From Saprospiraceae bacterium (GTDB lineage: Bacteria; Bacteroidota; Bacteroidia; Chitinophagales; Saprospiraceae): a DNA stretch of 64,000 nucleotides. Positions 36,601 to 45,220 of the stretch are shown here, one piece after another (position 1 is the first letter of the stretch; every line of letters begins with the position of its first letter). The translations under genes were made by a program, and so were the position numbers. Location: NCBI GenBank assembly GCA_029262995.1, contig JAJCYH010000023.1, forward strand, positions 124,001 to 188,000. The letters run 5' to 3'. The notes beneath the pieces were generated by a model, which was not told the origin of the DNA, did no database searches, and saw nothing but the letters and a program-made list of their open reading frames with translations.

Positions 36601-37637
36601 AAATCTGGTATTATGAACTCTTCTCTGTTGCAAGGAACATATTCAATGAAAGTTTCTGTTAATGGGGCTTCTTTTTTTCTATATTCTAGCCTAACATCAT
36701 TACAAGTTAAAGTATTGTCCCATTTAATAACTAAGTGATCTGCTTCAATATCAACAATTTTAAAGTTTCTCACTTGAGGACATTCTTGTTCACTAAAATC
36801 AAGATGCACATAGTTTAAGGAACCAACATCACCTAAAGCTTTATCACAGATAGCAATCTTCCAAATCCCATTAATCAACTCTCCATTAAATATTTCATTT
36901 ATATCCTCTACTGGCAAATACTCGTCCATAAGTGGAGGAATTGCATCTTGAATAGCAGTGCATGAACTATATGTGAATTTAACTGCCTTTGAACATAAGG
37001 GAGATTGTGGATCACCAAAATTGTCAATTCCATTTCCTACATGTGAAGCAAGAATTGCTCGTTTCCCTGATGGCGATATGATGCTTATATTTAAGTCTGG
37101 TGGCCAACTATGCGTAATATTAATTGCTACAAAATCAAGTATCATTTCAGAAGAAATGTATGTATTATCAAACCCTTCAACAAGTATGGAAAATTGATTT
37201 TCTGATGGGCAATTATTATCTTGAATGCCAAGATTTAAACCGCATGCAGTATCATTGTCTATTACGGTACTATAGAAATACGGACCATTCCAGTCACTTA
37301 TCTGATCATCATCGCAGACTGCCCGAAGATATATTTCGTAAGTAAACCCTGACATTAAGCCACTAAATTCATAAAATCGATCCTGAATATTGCTTAAATC
37401 TGCGACCTGATCTTTGATAAAACCTTTTGGACCAAACTCAATTTCCCAGTATACAGGATCAAAGTTGGTATCGTCCCAATGCATCGTAAAGCCAGAAGTG
37501 TTGGCATCATCGAAACGACTTAAAAATGGAATATTGCAATCTTGAGCAAGTGCCGAAGAGCAGGTAAATGGAATGAGTAAACAAAGCAACAAACACCTTA
37601 GTTTACTAAAAAACAGATCAGAACATATCCAAGCCAT
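33588..37637 (-). CDS. Large T9SS-secreted surface protein with P domain, MAM-like domain and SprB repeats
   Basis: Exported protein of 1349 residues, probably a surface adhesin. In order: signal peptide (1-31, ending SSALAQ); Fn3-like domain about 33-125; proprotein convertase P domain about 145-280 (LNISIISPSGKRAIL, GIWKIAICDKALGDVGSL); second Fn3-like domain about 285-375; MAM-like domain about 385-555 (SGPTQSAFTGPLRS); a MopE/calcium-type motif DEDQDGYGS and DCDDSNN...CNGIDDNCNG about 565-625; eight SprB repeats of about 78 residues (for example GGVTPYSISWSNGM, GIYNVTITDANNC) from about 630 to 1265; and a type A T9SS sorting domain (LNIYPNPTIGIVNF, LFDIDGQLL, GLYIFQF) at the end. SprB is the gliding adhesin of Flavobacterium, but the repeats alone do not prove a motility role. 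No protease domain accompanies the P domain. Confidence 0.9.
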   Translation of the reverse strand: MAWICSDLFFSKLRCLLLCLLIPFTCSSALAQDCNIPFLSRFDDANTSGFTMHWDDTNFDPVYWEIEFGPKGFIKDQVADLSNIQDRFYEFSGLMSGFTYEIYLRAVCDDDQISDWNGPYFYSTVIDNDTACGLNLGIQDNNCPSENQFSILVEGFDNTYISSEMILDFVAINITHSWPPDLNISIISPSGKRAILASHVGNGIDNFGDPQSPLCSKAVKFTYSSCTAIQDAIPPLMDEYLPVEDINEIFNGELINGIWKIAICDKALGDVGSLNYVHLDFSEQECPQVRNFKIVDIEADHLVIKWDNTLTCNDVRLEYRKKEAPLTETFIEYVPCNREEFIIPDLESNSDYILHVFSECSEELESLPICEISFRTTCNNSSFSADFESNNICSPHCEESCLNDSVWHNLIEEDDNNWQVFSGPTQSAFTGPLRSLRDCGNYLYAESSLECNSNSPTLAILESNCLQIIEQTVCHVSFHYSARADKNSFLSLEISNNNSNWKEVWKINGSNIGEWQFEQIELEDQLSNFRLRFISNEIGTKGMADFALDQIKLIGIDTISFSKFYLDEDQDGYGSVLDSIYVCSNIPPQGYSDNSQDCDDSNNLTNPMSIEIGCNGIDDNCNGSLDDVSFDLLRYSVSEIGNTSCEGKLDGYIDIEIESALLDITFLWSNGLMTEDISGLASGFYFCTISTGVGCTIITDPIQVEATQSIEYGIESILEPNCSETTDGSISLAIEGGVTPYSISWSNGMQGQVITNLEAGSYFATITDDSNCVIITDEIVLANEQVLTVGVISLKNLSCFNSGDGLIRIGAFGGASPYQFLWQDGVSGSLRNQLDAGIYNVTITDANNCKAIIKNIVIEEPENISIEILSIDHVTCFGGYDSYIDVSVKGGTLPYSFIWSDGSSDEDLLNKKAGIYSLTVTDINSCSSADANVVVRETEPISIVLDSINNLRCIGSDNGYISVDVSDGNPPYRYNWNIDDGESTDDNFIEKLKSGRYSLTVEDSYGCKSKIKNYDVINNNQAINISLLVGDSLSCYDDANGTLIAVSNNGMLPLDYNWSAGRQVVRSMFSDTIDNLVFGKYNLTITDSEGCVGVSDSILLENPAELRFELEKRTDVTCFNQDDGLIELEIFGGVTPYSILWSNGMFGNEISNLEPGRYGATIIDNNDCLIFTNEFFITQPDSLSISVVVINDNGMMNGEIHLDVLGGISPYTFLWNENNGGIYNDSIASNLSPGDYMVTILDRNLCEKQLEITVDIMNSVNYNLQLHQLNIYPNPTIGIVNFNFPESWHLRNLKLFDIDGQLLMDNTEDSLSKHLDLTQDNNIREGLYIFQFNFGRFTVTRKVLFLESF

Positions 37638-37696
37638 GGTATCTTAAAATTACCAAAATTTAAAGTATTTAGCTATTACTATGCTACTCAGATTAA

Positions 37697-40540
37697 TTAC
37701 TTCACGACAATATTGATCATTCTGTCAGGTACAACAATAACTTTCAAAATCTCTTTACCCTCAACCCATTTACTCAATTCATCTAATTCTAATACTGCCG
37801 ACTGTAAGTAATCCTTATTTGAATCTGCAGGATAAGTCATGGTGAACCTTTTTTTGCCATTTACACAAATCGGGTATTCAATTTCATCCTCGACTAAATA
37901 ACTTTCATTGTATTCCGGATATTTAGTTAAATGAACTGAATTCTTATAACCCAAACAACTCCACAATTCTTCACATAAAAAGGGAGCGAATGGTGAAAGT
38001 AATTTTACGAAGTCTGAAAGAATTATTTTCTTACTACATGAATTTTTTCTCAATTCATTCACACAAATCATCATGGCACTAATTGCTGTATTAAAGGAAA
38101 ACGCCTCAACATCTTCCTTTACTTTTTTAATAGCTTGATGAAGTGCTTTATAATCAGCGTTGGTTGGCTTTTCATCCGTAACAATATTATTATCTGCTTC
38201 ATAGAACAAGCTCCATACTTTCCTAACGAATTTTGAAACACCTTCAATTCCCTTTGTATCCCATGGTTTTGATTGTTCAATCGGTCCTAGAAACATCTCA
38301 TACATTCTAAATGAATCAGCTCCATATTCTGCAACTACATCATCAGGATTTACAACATTATAATACCGTTTAGACATTTTACCAACCTCTGATATAGTAT
38401 ACATTTTAATTGTCTCATTGCTAGTACCCATCAATTCTTCACCTGTAAAGTACTTCTTGCCAATAATATAGGAGGCATTCCTATATTCGGGTCTCCAATT
38501 TAGGAACTGCTTTATCCCTTCAATGTTTAAGTGGGAATCAGTTTGACCATATTGGCTTACAAAATCAATATGAACTGGAATCCTAGAAAAACTTTTATAA
38601 TCATCAAGATTATCCGCACATATGAAAATGTTTTTATCGCCATCTTTAACCAAAGCCATATATTCAATTACCCCTTGAATCATTCCTTGGTTAATCAACT
38701 TTTTAAACGGCTCTTCGCTTGGCACATAACCTAGGTCAAATAAAAACTTATGCCAAAATCTTGCATATAAAAGATGAGAAACGGCATGCTCAGCACCTCC
38801 AATATAAAGATCTACAGAATCCCAATATGTTAAAGCTTCATTGGAAGCGAAAGAATCATTATTGTCAGGATCCATATATCTTAAAAAATACCATGATGAT
38901 CCAGCAACAGCAGGCATGGTATCAGTTTCTCTGGTTTTATCCCCATGGTTAACCCAATCTTTAACCCTACTCACAGGGGATTGACCATCTTTGGTTGGCT
39001 TAAAGTCATCAGTATCCGGCAGTACTACTGGTAGTTCGTCCAGATCTACGATTTCTGGCACACCTTCATTGTCAAATAATATCGGAAACGGCTCACCCCA
39101 ATATCTCTGCCTGCTAAAGTTGGCATCTCTCATCTTATAGTTGATCGTCCTATTTCCAATTTTCTCGGATTCCAGTCTTTGAATAACATTTTCAATGGCT
39201 TCATTTATACTCATCCCGGTAATAAAATCAGAATTGATTAATACTCCGGACTTATCACCTCTTTTGGCATTTTCATTATCTCCTCGATCAATTATCTCGT
39301 TAATTGGGATATTAAATTTACTCGCAAATAAATAATCTCTCTCATCGTCTGAAGGGACTGCCATAATTGCTCCAGTGCCATAATCCATCAAAACATACTC
39401 TCCAATCCAAACAGGTATTTTATCTCTAGTGAACGGATGGATTGCATACGCTCCTGTAAATTCACCTGAAACTTCTTTAACATCAGACATCCTATCCCTT
39501 TCAGATCGAGTTCTAACATATTCTTTGTAAGCAGATATTTTATCAATATACTCTGGCTTAGTAATTTGATCTACATAAGGATGTTCAGGTGCCAATACCA
39601 TAAATGTTGCACCAAATATTGTATCCGGCCTAGTTGTAAAAATTTCAAGTGATTGGTCAAATTCGTCTATTTCAAAAAACATCCGTGCCCCATTAGATTT
39701 ACCAATCCAATTGGTTTGCATGGTTTTTAGGGCATTGGACCATTCTAAATCATCAAGCCCAGATAACAATCTCTCCGCATATGCAGTAATCCTCAAGTAC
39801 CATTGTGTCATGGCTTTTCTCTCGACCGAATGTCCTCCTCTTTCGGATATACCATCCTTTATTTGATCGTTGGCTAGAACAGTTCCCAATGCTTCACACC
39901 AATTAACATATCCTATTCTTCTATAGGCCAACCTATATGATGATAAGATATCGCTCTTTTCAACTCTTGACCATGAATTCCATTCTTCTGCACTAAATTT
40001 TAAATCTTCAGAACAATAGGCATTTATATCATCAGTTCCATTTTTTGAAAAATTTGAAATAAGAGTTTCAATGGGCACTGCTTTATTAGCATCTAAATCG
40101 TAGTAATTTTGAAACAACAAAGAAAATATCCATTGAGTCCATTTATAATATTTTGGCTCACATGTAATTACTTGTCTACTCCAATCATAACTGAATCCAA
40201 GATTTGACAATTGTTCTTTGTACCTATTTATGTTTTCTTTGGTTGAAATTGCAGGATGTACACCTGAAGCAATAGCATATTCCTCGGCTGGTAATCCAAA
40301 AGAATCAAAACCCATAGGATGCAATACATTGTAACCATGCAATCGCTTGAATCTGGAATATATATCTGAGGCAATATAACCAAGTGGATGGCCTACATGT
40401 AAACCTGCTCCCGAAGGATACGGGAACATATCCAAGACATAATACTTAGGTTTTGATGCATCGATATCAACCTTGTAAAGTTGATCTAGATCCCATTTCT
40501 CTTTCCACTTTTTCTCAATATCCTTAAAGTTAAATTCCAT
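37697..40540 (-). CDS. leuS: Leucyl-tRNA synthetase
   Basis: Charges tRNA-Leu. Class I motifs: HVGH at 48-51 (from the ATG at 40540) and KMSKRYYNVVNPDD near residue 720; the editing domain includes FTTRPDTIFGATFMVLAPEH. About 947 residues, longer than the 860 of E. coli because of extra segments, one near 610-690 between SQYGQTDS and GKKYFTGEEL. The serine after KMSK is replaced by arginine in the usual KMSKS, which may be normal for this group. I prefer ATG 40540 (MEFNFKDIEKKW) to the upstream 40567. No E. coli-like T-box or leader is visible. Confidence 0.96.
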   Translation of the reverse strand: MEFNFKDIEKKWKEKWDLDQLYKVDIDASKPKYYVLDMFPYPSGAGLHVGHPLGYIASDIYSRFKRLHGYNVLHPMGFDSFGLPAEEYAIASGVHPAISTKENINRYKEQLSNLGFSYDWSRQVITCEPKYYKWTQWIFSLLFQNYYDLDANKAVPIETLISNFSKNGTDDINAYCSEDLKFSAEEWNSWSRVEKSDILSSYRLAYRRIGYVNWCEALGTVLANDQIKDGISERGGHSVERKAMTQWYLRITAYAERLLSGLDDLEWSNALKTMQTNWIGKSNGARMFFEIDEFDQSLEIFTTRPDTIFGATFMVLAPEHPYVDQITKPEYIDKISAYKEYVRTRSERDRMSDVKEVSGEFTGAYAIHPFTRDKIPVWIGEYVLMDYGTGAIMAVPSDDERDYLFASKFNIPINEIIDRGDNENAKRGDKSGVLINSDFITGMSINEAIENVIQRLESEKIGNRTINYKMRDANFSRQRYWGEPFPILFDNEGVPEIVDLDELPVVLPDTDDFKPTKDGQSPVSRVKDWVNHGDKTRETDTMPAVAGSSWYFLRYMDPDNNDSFASNEALTYWDSVDLYIGGAEHAVSHLLYARFWHKFLFDLGYVPSEEPFKKLINQGMIQGVIEYMALVKDGDKNIFICADNLDDYKSFSRIPVHIDFVSQYGQTDSHLNIEGIKQFLNWRPEYRNASYIIGKKYFTGEELMGTSNETIKMYTISEVGKMSKRYYNVVNPDDVVAEYGADSFRMYEMFLGPIEQSKPWDTKGIEGVSKFVRKVWSLFYEADNNIVTDEKPTNADYKALHQAIKKVKEDVEAFSFNTAISAMMICVNELRKNSCSKKIILSDFVKLLSPFAPFLCEELWSCLGYKNSVHLTKYPEYNESYLVEDEIEYPICVNGKKRFTMTYPADSNKDYLQSAVLELDELSKWVEGKEILKVIVVPDRMINIVVK

Positions 40541-40607
40541 TGGATTTCTTTTGAATGAAGACTTCAATTTAAAACTGCGAATATAAGGTCTCGAAGTGAC
40601 AATAATC

Positions 40608-41444
40608 CTATTCTGACGCCTTAGATAAGTATTCTAATAGGATATTTGGATAATCGGTTATTATTCCATCTACACCCATTAAAATCATGGTATGCATATC
40701 ATTAGGATCATTGACTGTCCAAGGTATTAGTCTTATCGAACTGCTTTTACAATATTCGATGACAGAACTATCAATGAGCCTATAGTCAGGACTATAGACA
40801 AATGGGACAAACCCAAGGTTTGAAATATTAATCTCAATTGGTTCTTTATTTTCAATCAAATAAACAAGTCTAATTAATGGGTATTGATCATTGATATATT
40901 GCAAAGTTTCAATGTCAAAACATTGAATTGTCGTTCGTTCCAAAACTTTTAACTCTGTTAATTCACTTATTAGTAAATCAGCAAAGACTCTATATTCTGG
41001 ATGAAATATAAGATCATTTCCCTTTATTCTTTTGATCTCAATATTATAGAAATGTTCTGCTGAAAGGCGTTCAACTTCCTCAACCATATCTTTTAACGAA
41101 GGCTTATGAACCCTAAGTTTTATTTGATCTGGGAATCGACTTATATAAAGTGAACCACAATCAAACATTTTGATTTGTTCATAAGTCATCTTATAAATGT
41201 TAAAACTTTTCTCTTGATCCTCTGGAATTTCCATACCATCGGGCGTTAAACAAATCTTTGAAGACATGTAAGGTTCGTGGGAAACGATTAGCTTATGATC
41301 TTTTGATATTACCACATCTAATTCGAGTGTATTTACGCCTAATTTAAGAGCATGTTTGAATGCTGGAATTGTGTTTTCAGGAAATAATCCTCTAGCGCCT
41401 CTATGCCCCTGAACGTCGATGTCTATTTTCTTTTGTAATTGCAA
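40608..41444 (-). CDS. Glycerophosphodiester phosphodiesterase
   Basis: GDPD-family TIM barrel (278 residues) that hydrolyses glycerophosphodiesters to glycerol 3-phosphate and an alcohol. Catalytic and metal residues are visible in QGHRGARGLFPENT, LELDVVISKD and VSHEP; the C-terminal part has IRLIPWTVNDPNDM and MGVDGIITDYP. No signal peptide is seen, which suggests a cytoplasmic enzyme unless the start lies elsewhere. It is followed by leuS on the same strand 67 bases downstream. Confidence 0.93.
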   Translation of the reverse strand: MQLQKKIDIDVQGHRGARGLFPENTIPAFKHALKLGVNTLELDVVISKDHKLIVSHEPYMSSKICLTPDGMEIPEDQEKSFNIYKMTYEQIKMFDCGSLYISRFPDQIKLRVHKPSLKDMVEEVERLSAEHFYNIEIKRIKGNDLIFHPEYRVFADLLISELTELKVLERTTIQCFDIETLQYINDQYPLIRLVYLIENKEPIEINISNLGFVPFVYSPDYRLIDSSVIEYCKSSSIRLIPWTVNDPNDMHTMILMGVDGIITDYPNILLEYLSKASE

Positions 41445-41639
41445 AGCTTTAGTATTGATACCAATGTTTAGAAAAGAATTATCCAGCTTTAAAAATACGC
41501 TTTCAAATCAACTGAATTTCTTGATAAGTTATAGAAAAACAGAATGGCAAACATCAAAATTTATCCCTCCAAATCTTAGAAAATTGAAAATGAGAAATAA
41601 AAAAGTAAAAATTAGAAATATATTAATCTGATTGTTTAT

Positions 41640-42485
41640 ATGTTTGTGCTGGCTATGTCTGGAATTTATATACATAAAGCATCAAATAAATATGTCATCC
41701 TTTCTCTTGGGTTATTGCTTTACATCTGTTATATGTTCTTCTCTTTCTTGTTTGATTCCATTCCGAATATATCTACTGATACTCAGAGATTTAGTTATGC
41801 AATTGAGTTAAATGAAAATTGGGATAAGAGTCATTTGGAAGAGTTTGAAAATGTTCTCAAAAAGAAGTATTTAGACAATGCCGTAGAAAGTGTTGAATAT
41901 AGAGACAAAGAGCAAGCATGGGAAAAGCTTTCTAAAGATTACAATTTGGAATTCTCTGCTAATCCATTGAACAACATTATTATTCTTAATCTGAGTAAAA
42001 AAATGCTTTCTGCAACCAAGTCACGTCTGCTTTCGGATTATGAATCATTTATTAGGTTAGAAAACATTAACTCTAGTCATTCAAGTTCTAGATCACAAAA
42101 TTCTGCAATTGTTTATATTTTATTTATTCCACTACTGACTGTTTTGATTATATTATTTCTATATATCCTACAAGGAGCAGCACATAGTAATTTATCGTCT
42201 AATAAAAAGCTTATTGAGAGCTTAATCTTGGCAGGTGCCCATCATTCCAAACTTGCAGCAGTTTTCAGAAAAAATGCTATCCTTAATTTTTTAGTCGCAT
42301 TTATTCTTTCCTTAATTCTTTATTTCACTACTATATATCTAATAAAACAATGCTTTCAGTTAAATATTACTGACCTTAGCATAGTTAATGTATTTAAGTC
42401 CATATTAATTCCAAGCATTATTTTGTTTGGATTACATAGCTTTATCCTTTTATGGAAAGTGGACAAATATTTAAAGTCTATTTAA
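41640..42485 (+). CDS. ftsX: Cell division protein FtsX-like permease
   Basis: FtsX family (281 residues): one N-terminal membrane helix (YVILSLGLLLYICYMFFSFL), a periplasmic domain of about 120 residues, then three helices in the FtsX permease region (IVYILFIPLLTVLIILFLYI, AILNFLVAFILSLILYFTTI, ILIPSIILFGLHSFILLW). With FtsE it activates peptidoglycan hydrolases during division; FtsE is not in this window. An ATG at 41658 is an alternative start. First gene of the ftsX, DUF3098, uppP, truB, gldAFG run, with the next gene three bases downstream. The same ftsX-DUF3098-uppP order is common in Bacteroidota. Confidence 0.88.
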   Translation: MFVLAMSGIYIHKASNKYVILSLGLLLYICYMFFSFLFDSIPNISTDTQRFSYAIELNENWDKSHLEEFENVLKKKYLDNAVESVEYRDKEQAWEKLSKDYNLEFSANPLNNIIILNLSKKMLSATKSRLLSDYESFIRLENINSSHSSSRSQNSAIVYILFIPLLTVLIILFLYILQGAAHSNLSSNKKLIESLILAGAHHSKLAAVFRKNAILNFLVAFILSLILYFTTIYLIKQCFQLNITDLSIVNVFKSILIPSIILFGLHSFILLWKVDKYLKSI

Positions 42486-42488
42486 ATT

Positions 42489-42776
42489 ATGGCATCAAAA
42501 AAGAAAAAAGTAATCATTTCCTCAGCAGCTCGATCTCCAAGAGAGAGCGTTCAGAAATCTAATGAAAGAACTTTGGTATTCGGTAAAGAAACCTATAAAT
42601 GGATAGGTGTTGGAATAGCATTAATATTTGTAGGTATGTTATTAATGATAGGAGGGTTCAATGAAAATCCTAATGTATTTGACGAAAGCCAACTTTACAG
42701 TTTCAGGAGAACCTTTTTAGCTTCAGTGGTAATCTTAGCTGGCTTAGTTGTAAATATTTACGCTCTATTCAAATAG
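42489..42776 (+). CDS. DUF3098 small membrane protein
   Basis: A 95-residue protein with a basic N-terminus (MASKKKKVIISSAARSPRES) and two transmembrane helices (WIGVGIALIFVGMLLMIGG and TFLASVVILAGLVVNIYALF) separated by NENPNVFDESQLYSFRR, matching the DUF3098 pattern. The family is limited to Bacteroidota and is nearly always between ftsX and uppP, which hints at a cell-envelope or division role; nothing more is known to me. Confidence 0.88.
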   Translation: MASKKKKVIISSAARSPRESVQKSNERTLVFGKETYKWIGVGIALIFVGMLLMIGGFNENPNVFDESQLYSFRRTFLASVVILAGLVVNIYALFK

Positions 42777-42784
42777 AAATATAG

Positions 42785-43585
42785 ATGTCTGATATCCTTG
42801 AAGCTATAATTCTTGGCATCGTTCAAGGTCTAACAGAATTTCTACCTGTATCAAGTTCAGGTCACCTGGAAATTTTCAAATTCCTCTTAGGAACAGATTC
42901 AGTAGGAGAGAGTAGCCTTTTGACTACCGTTATGCTTCATTTTGCTACGGCTTTAGCTACTATCTTTGTTTTCAGATCAGATATATTAAAAATCCTGAAA
43001 GGTGTTTTTGACTCCAAGGACACACATCAAAAACAATTTATCGTTTACATAATGATAAGCATGGTTCCCGCCGTTTTTGTAGGGCTATATTTTGAAGAGA
43101 TCATTGAATCTTTATTTAATGAAAATCTTTTACTTGTAGGCCTTAGCTTACTGTTTACTGCATTCTTGCTGTGGATTTCAGAGCGGTTAAGCTCTACTTC
43201 CAAAAATATTAATTTGAAGAATTCATTTCTTATAGGCATTGGTCAGGCCATTGCGATCTTACCTGGAGTCTCTAGAAGTGGGGCAACTATAGCCTGCTCT
43301 CTTTTGCTTGGTATCGAAAAAGAACAGGCTGCAAGATTCTCTTTTTTAATGGTGGTACCATTGATCTTTGGTAAAGTGGCAAAAGATTTGCTTTCAGGTG
43401 ACATGGTTGCTGCCACTCCTGACTGGATTTATTTAATCTTGGGGTTTATCGCTGCCTTTTTCTCTGGAGCTTGGGCTTGCACTACAATGATTAAAATAGT
43501 AAAATCATCAAGACTCTATTGGTTCAGTCTATATTGCCTAATCATAGGTATTGCCACTATCCTAATATCGGTTATTAACCAATGA
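42785..43585 (+). CDS. uppP: Undecaprenyl-diphosphatase UppP/BacA
   Basis: Integral membrane enzyme that dephosphorylates undecaprenyl diphosphate to recycle the lipid carrier for peptidoglycan and surface polysaccharide; its overproduction gives bacitracin resistance. The two inverted-repeat motifs are GLTEFLPVSSSGHL at 15-28 and the LPGVSRSGAT segment near 160. Length 266 and about eight membrane helices are normal. It overlaps the truB start by four bases (ATGA). Confidence 0.96.
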   Translation: MSDILEAIILGIVQGLTEFLPVSSSGHLEIFKFLLGTDSVGESSLLTTVMLHFATALATIFVFRSDILKILKGVFDSKDTHQKQFIVYIMISMVPAVFVGLYFEEIIESLFNENLLLVGLSLLFTAFLLWISERLSSTSKNINLKNSFLIGIGQAIAILPGVSRSGATIACSLLLGIEKEQAARFSFLMVVPLIFGKVAKDLLSGDMVAATPDWIYLILGFIAAFFSGAWACTTMIKIVKSSRLYWFSLYCLIIGIATILISVINQ

Positions 43586-44316
43586 ATATAATAGACATAA
43601 ATTCTCCAATTAATGATCAAATAAACTTTCTTGAAGGAAGAGTAATTCTCATTGACAAACCATTAAACTGGACTTCTTTTGATGTTGTCAACAAAATAAG
43701 ATATCAGTTAAAGAGATATCATGGGATAAAGAAGATAAAAGTGGGTCACAATGGCACTCTTGATCCTTTGGCCACAGGATTGTTAATGATATTTACAGGA
43801 AAATACACCAAACGTATACCATTGGAAGAAAATCATGATAAATCCTATGATGCTAACATAAAGTTTGGCGCATCTACGGATACGTTAGACAGAGAAGGTG
43901 CTGAAAATGTTTTTGGAGAAATCGATCATCTGACAGAAGAAAAAATCAATAGTGCTGCCGCTTCATTTCTTGGAAAGCAAATTCAAGAGATCCCTATTTA
44001 TTCCGCCACTAAAATAAAAGGTAAAGCAATGTATCAATTGGCAAGAGAAGGAAAATCATTTGAGCCTAAGGTCAAAGAAGTAGAATTTTTAAACATCTCC
44101 AAATGTGTCTATAGTAAACCATTCTGTCAGATTTCTATTAACTGTGGTAAAGGAACCTATATTCGTGCTTTCGCCCGTGATTTGGGATATAAATTAAATA
44201 CAAGAGCCTATCTTTATGGCTTAATAAGAACTTCGATAGCTAAATATAATATTGAAAGAGCAATTGGCGTTGAAGAATTCTGTTCTAAACTTGAACAACT
44301 TGAGTATAATAGTTAA
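43582..44316 (+). CDS. truB: tRNA pseudouridine-55 synthase TruB
   Basis: Makes pseudouridine 55 in the T-loop of tRNAs. Catalytic D61 lies in VGHNGTLDPLATGLL, with LIDKPLNWTSFDVV before it and GTYIRAFARDLG later; length 244. The C-terminal PUA-like extension is minimal. It is the fourth gene of the ftsX-to-gldG run, overlapping uppP by four bases and the proposed gldA start by 17 bases. Confidence 0.95.
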   Translation: MNIIDINSPINDQINFLEGRVILIDKPLNWTSFDVVNKIRYQLKRYHGIKKIKVGHNGTLDPLATGLLMIFTGKYTKRIPLEENHDKSYDANIKFGASTDTLDREGAENVFGEIDHLTEEKINSAAASFLGKQIQEIPIYSATKIKGKAMYQLAREGKSFEPKVKEVEFLNISKCVYSKPFCQISINCGKGTYIRAFARDLGYKLNTRAYLYGLIRTSIAKYNIERAIGVEEFCSKLEQLEYNS

Positions 44317-45220
44317 AAATATTAGTAAAAATTACAATGGGCAACTAGCTCTGGATAACATATCTTTTGAAGCCAATGAAGGTCAAATTCTTGGACTCTT
44401 AGGACCTAATGGTGCTGGTAAAACCACTACTATGAAAATTTTAAGTTGTTTCATTCCATCATCAAGTGGTGAAGCACATGTTTATGGACTCAGTACCCAA
44501 TCCAAAGAATTTGAGATAAAAAAGATACTTGGGTATTTGCCCGAGCATAATCCTCTATATGGCAATATGTATATTAGAGAGTATTTATCATTCGTTTCTG
44601 ATATCCATAAAATTAGCGATAAGAAAAATAGAATAGATGAACTAATTGAGCTTACAGGACTAAGCTATGAAAGCAATAAAAAGATACAAGACTTATCTAA
44701 AGGATACAGACAAAGAGTCGGTATTGCTCAGGCAATTATTCATGATCCTAAAGTCCTTATATTAGACGAGCCAATTTCTGGATTGGACCCAAATCAAATA
44801 ATAGAAATCAGAGAACTTATTCAAAGATTGAAGTACAATAAAACAATCATATTTTCATCTCATATTTTACAAGAAGTAGAGTCAATTTGTGACAGTGTGG
44901 TGATCCTAGACGGAGGCAAAATAGTCGCAAATGAAAAAATGTCAAATCTTTCCAACAGCTTATTAAACCATCAGAAAACAGTTATAGAATTCACTAAATC
45001 AGTAAGTCCAGAATTGCTAATGTCAAGCATAAATAATATCCAGTTAGAAAAGATCTCTGATACTAAATATAGTATCAGTTCTTCAAGTTCTGAAGATATT
45101 CGTGAAAGACTTTTTGATTTTGCAGTTCAAAATAACAACAAAATTTTGGAATTGAAATCTCAACATACTTCCTTAGAAAATGTGTTCAAAACATTAACAA
45201 AAATTTCTGGAAATGATTAG
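44300..45220 (+). CDS. gldA: Gliding-motility ABC transporter ATPase GldA
   Basis: ATP-binding subunit of the GldAFG ABC transporter, which is needed for gliding in Flavobacterium johnsoniae. From TTG at 44300 the product starts MSIIVKNISKNY, as in GldA; the longer frame opening at 44252 lies inside truB and adds non-conserved residues. Walker A GPNGAGKTTT is at 35-44, the signature is LSKGYRQRVGIAQAI, and Walker B is VLILDEPISGLDPNQ. About 306 residues. It overlaps gldF by eight bases. Loss of GldAFG relatives in non-gliding species is common, so its presence supports, but does not prove, motility. Confidence 0.9.
   Translation: MSIIVKNISKNYNGQLALDNISFEANEGQILGLLGPNGAGKTTTMKILSCFIPSSSGEAHVYGLSTQSKEFEIKKILGYLPEHNPLYGNMYIREYLSFVSDIHKISDKKNRIDELIELTGLSYESNKKIQDLSKGYRQRVGIAQAIIHDPKVLILDEPISGLDPNQIIEIRELIQRLKYNKTIIFSSHILQEVESICDSVVILDGGKIVANEKMSNLSNSLLNHQKTVIEFTKSVSPELLMSSINNIQLEKISDTKYSISSSSSEDIRERLFDFAVQNNNKILELKSQHTSLENVFKTLTKISGND

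Noticed and set aside
41419-41631. Short plus-strand frame before ftsX, examined as a missing FtsX N-terminus
   Set aside because: Its residues do not match FtsX and it ends at a stop; the FtsX membrane helix is already complete in the frame from 41640.
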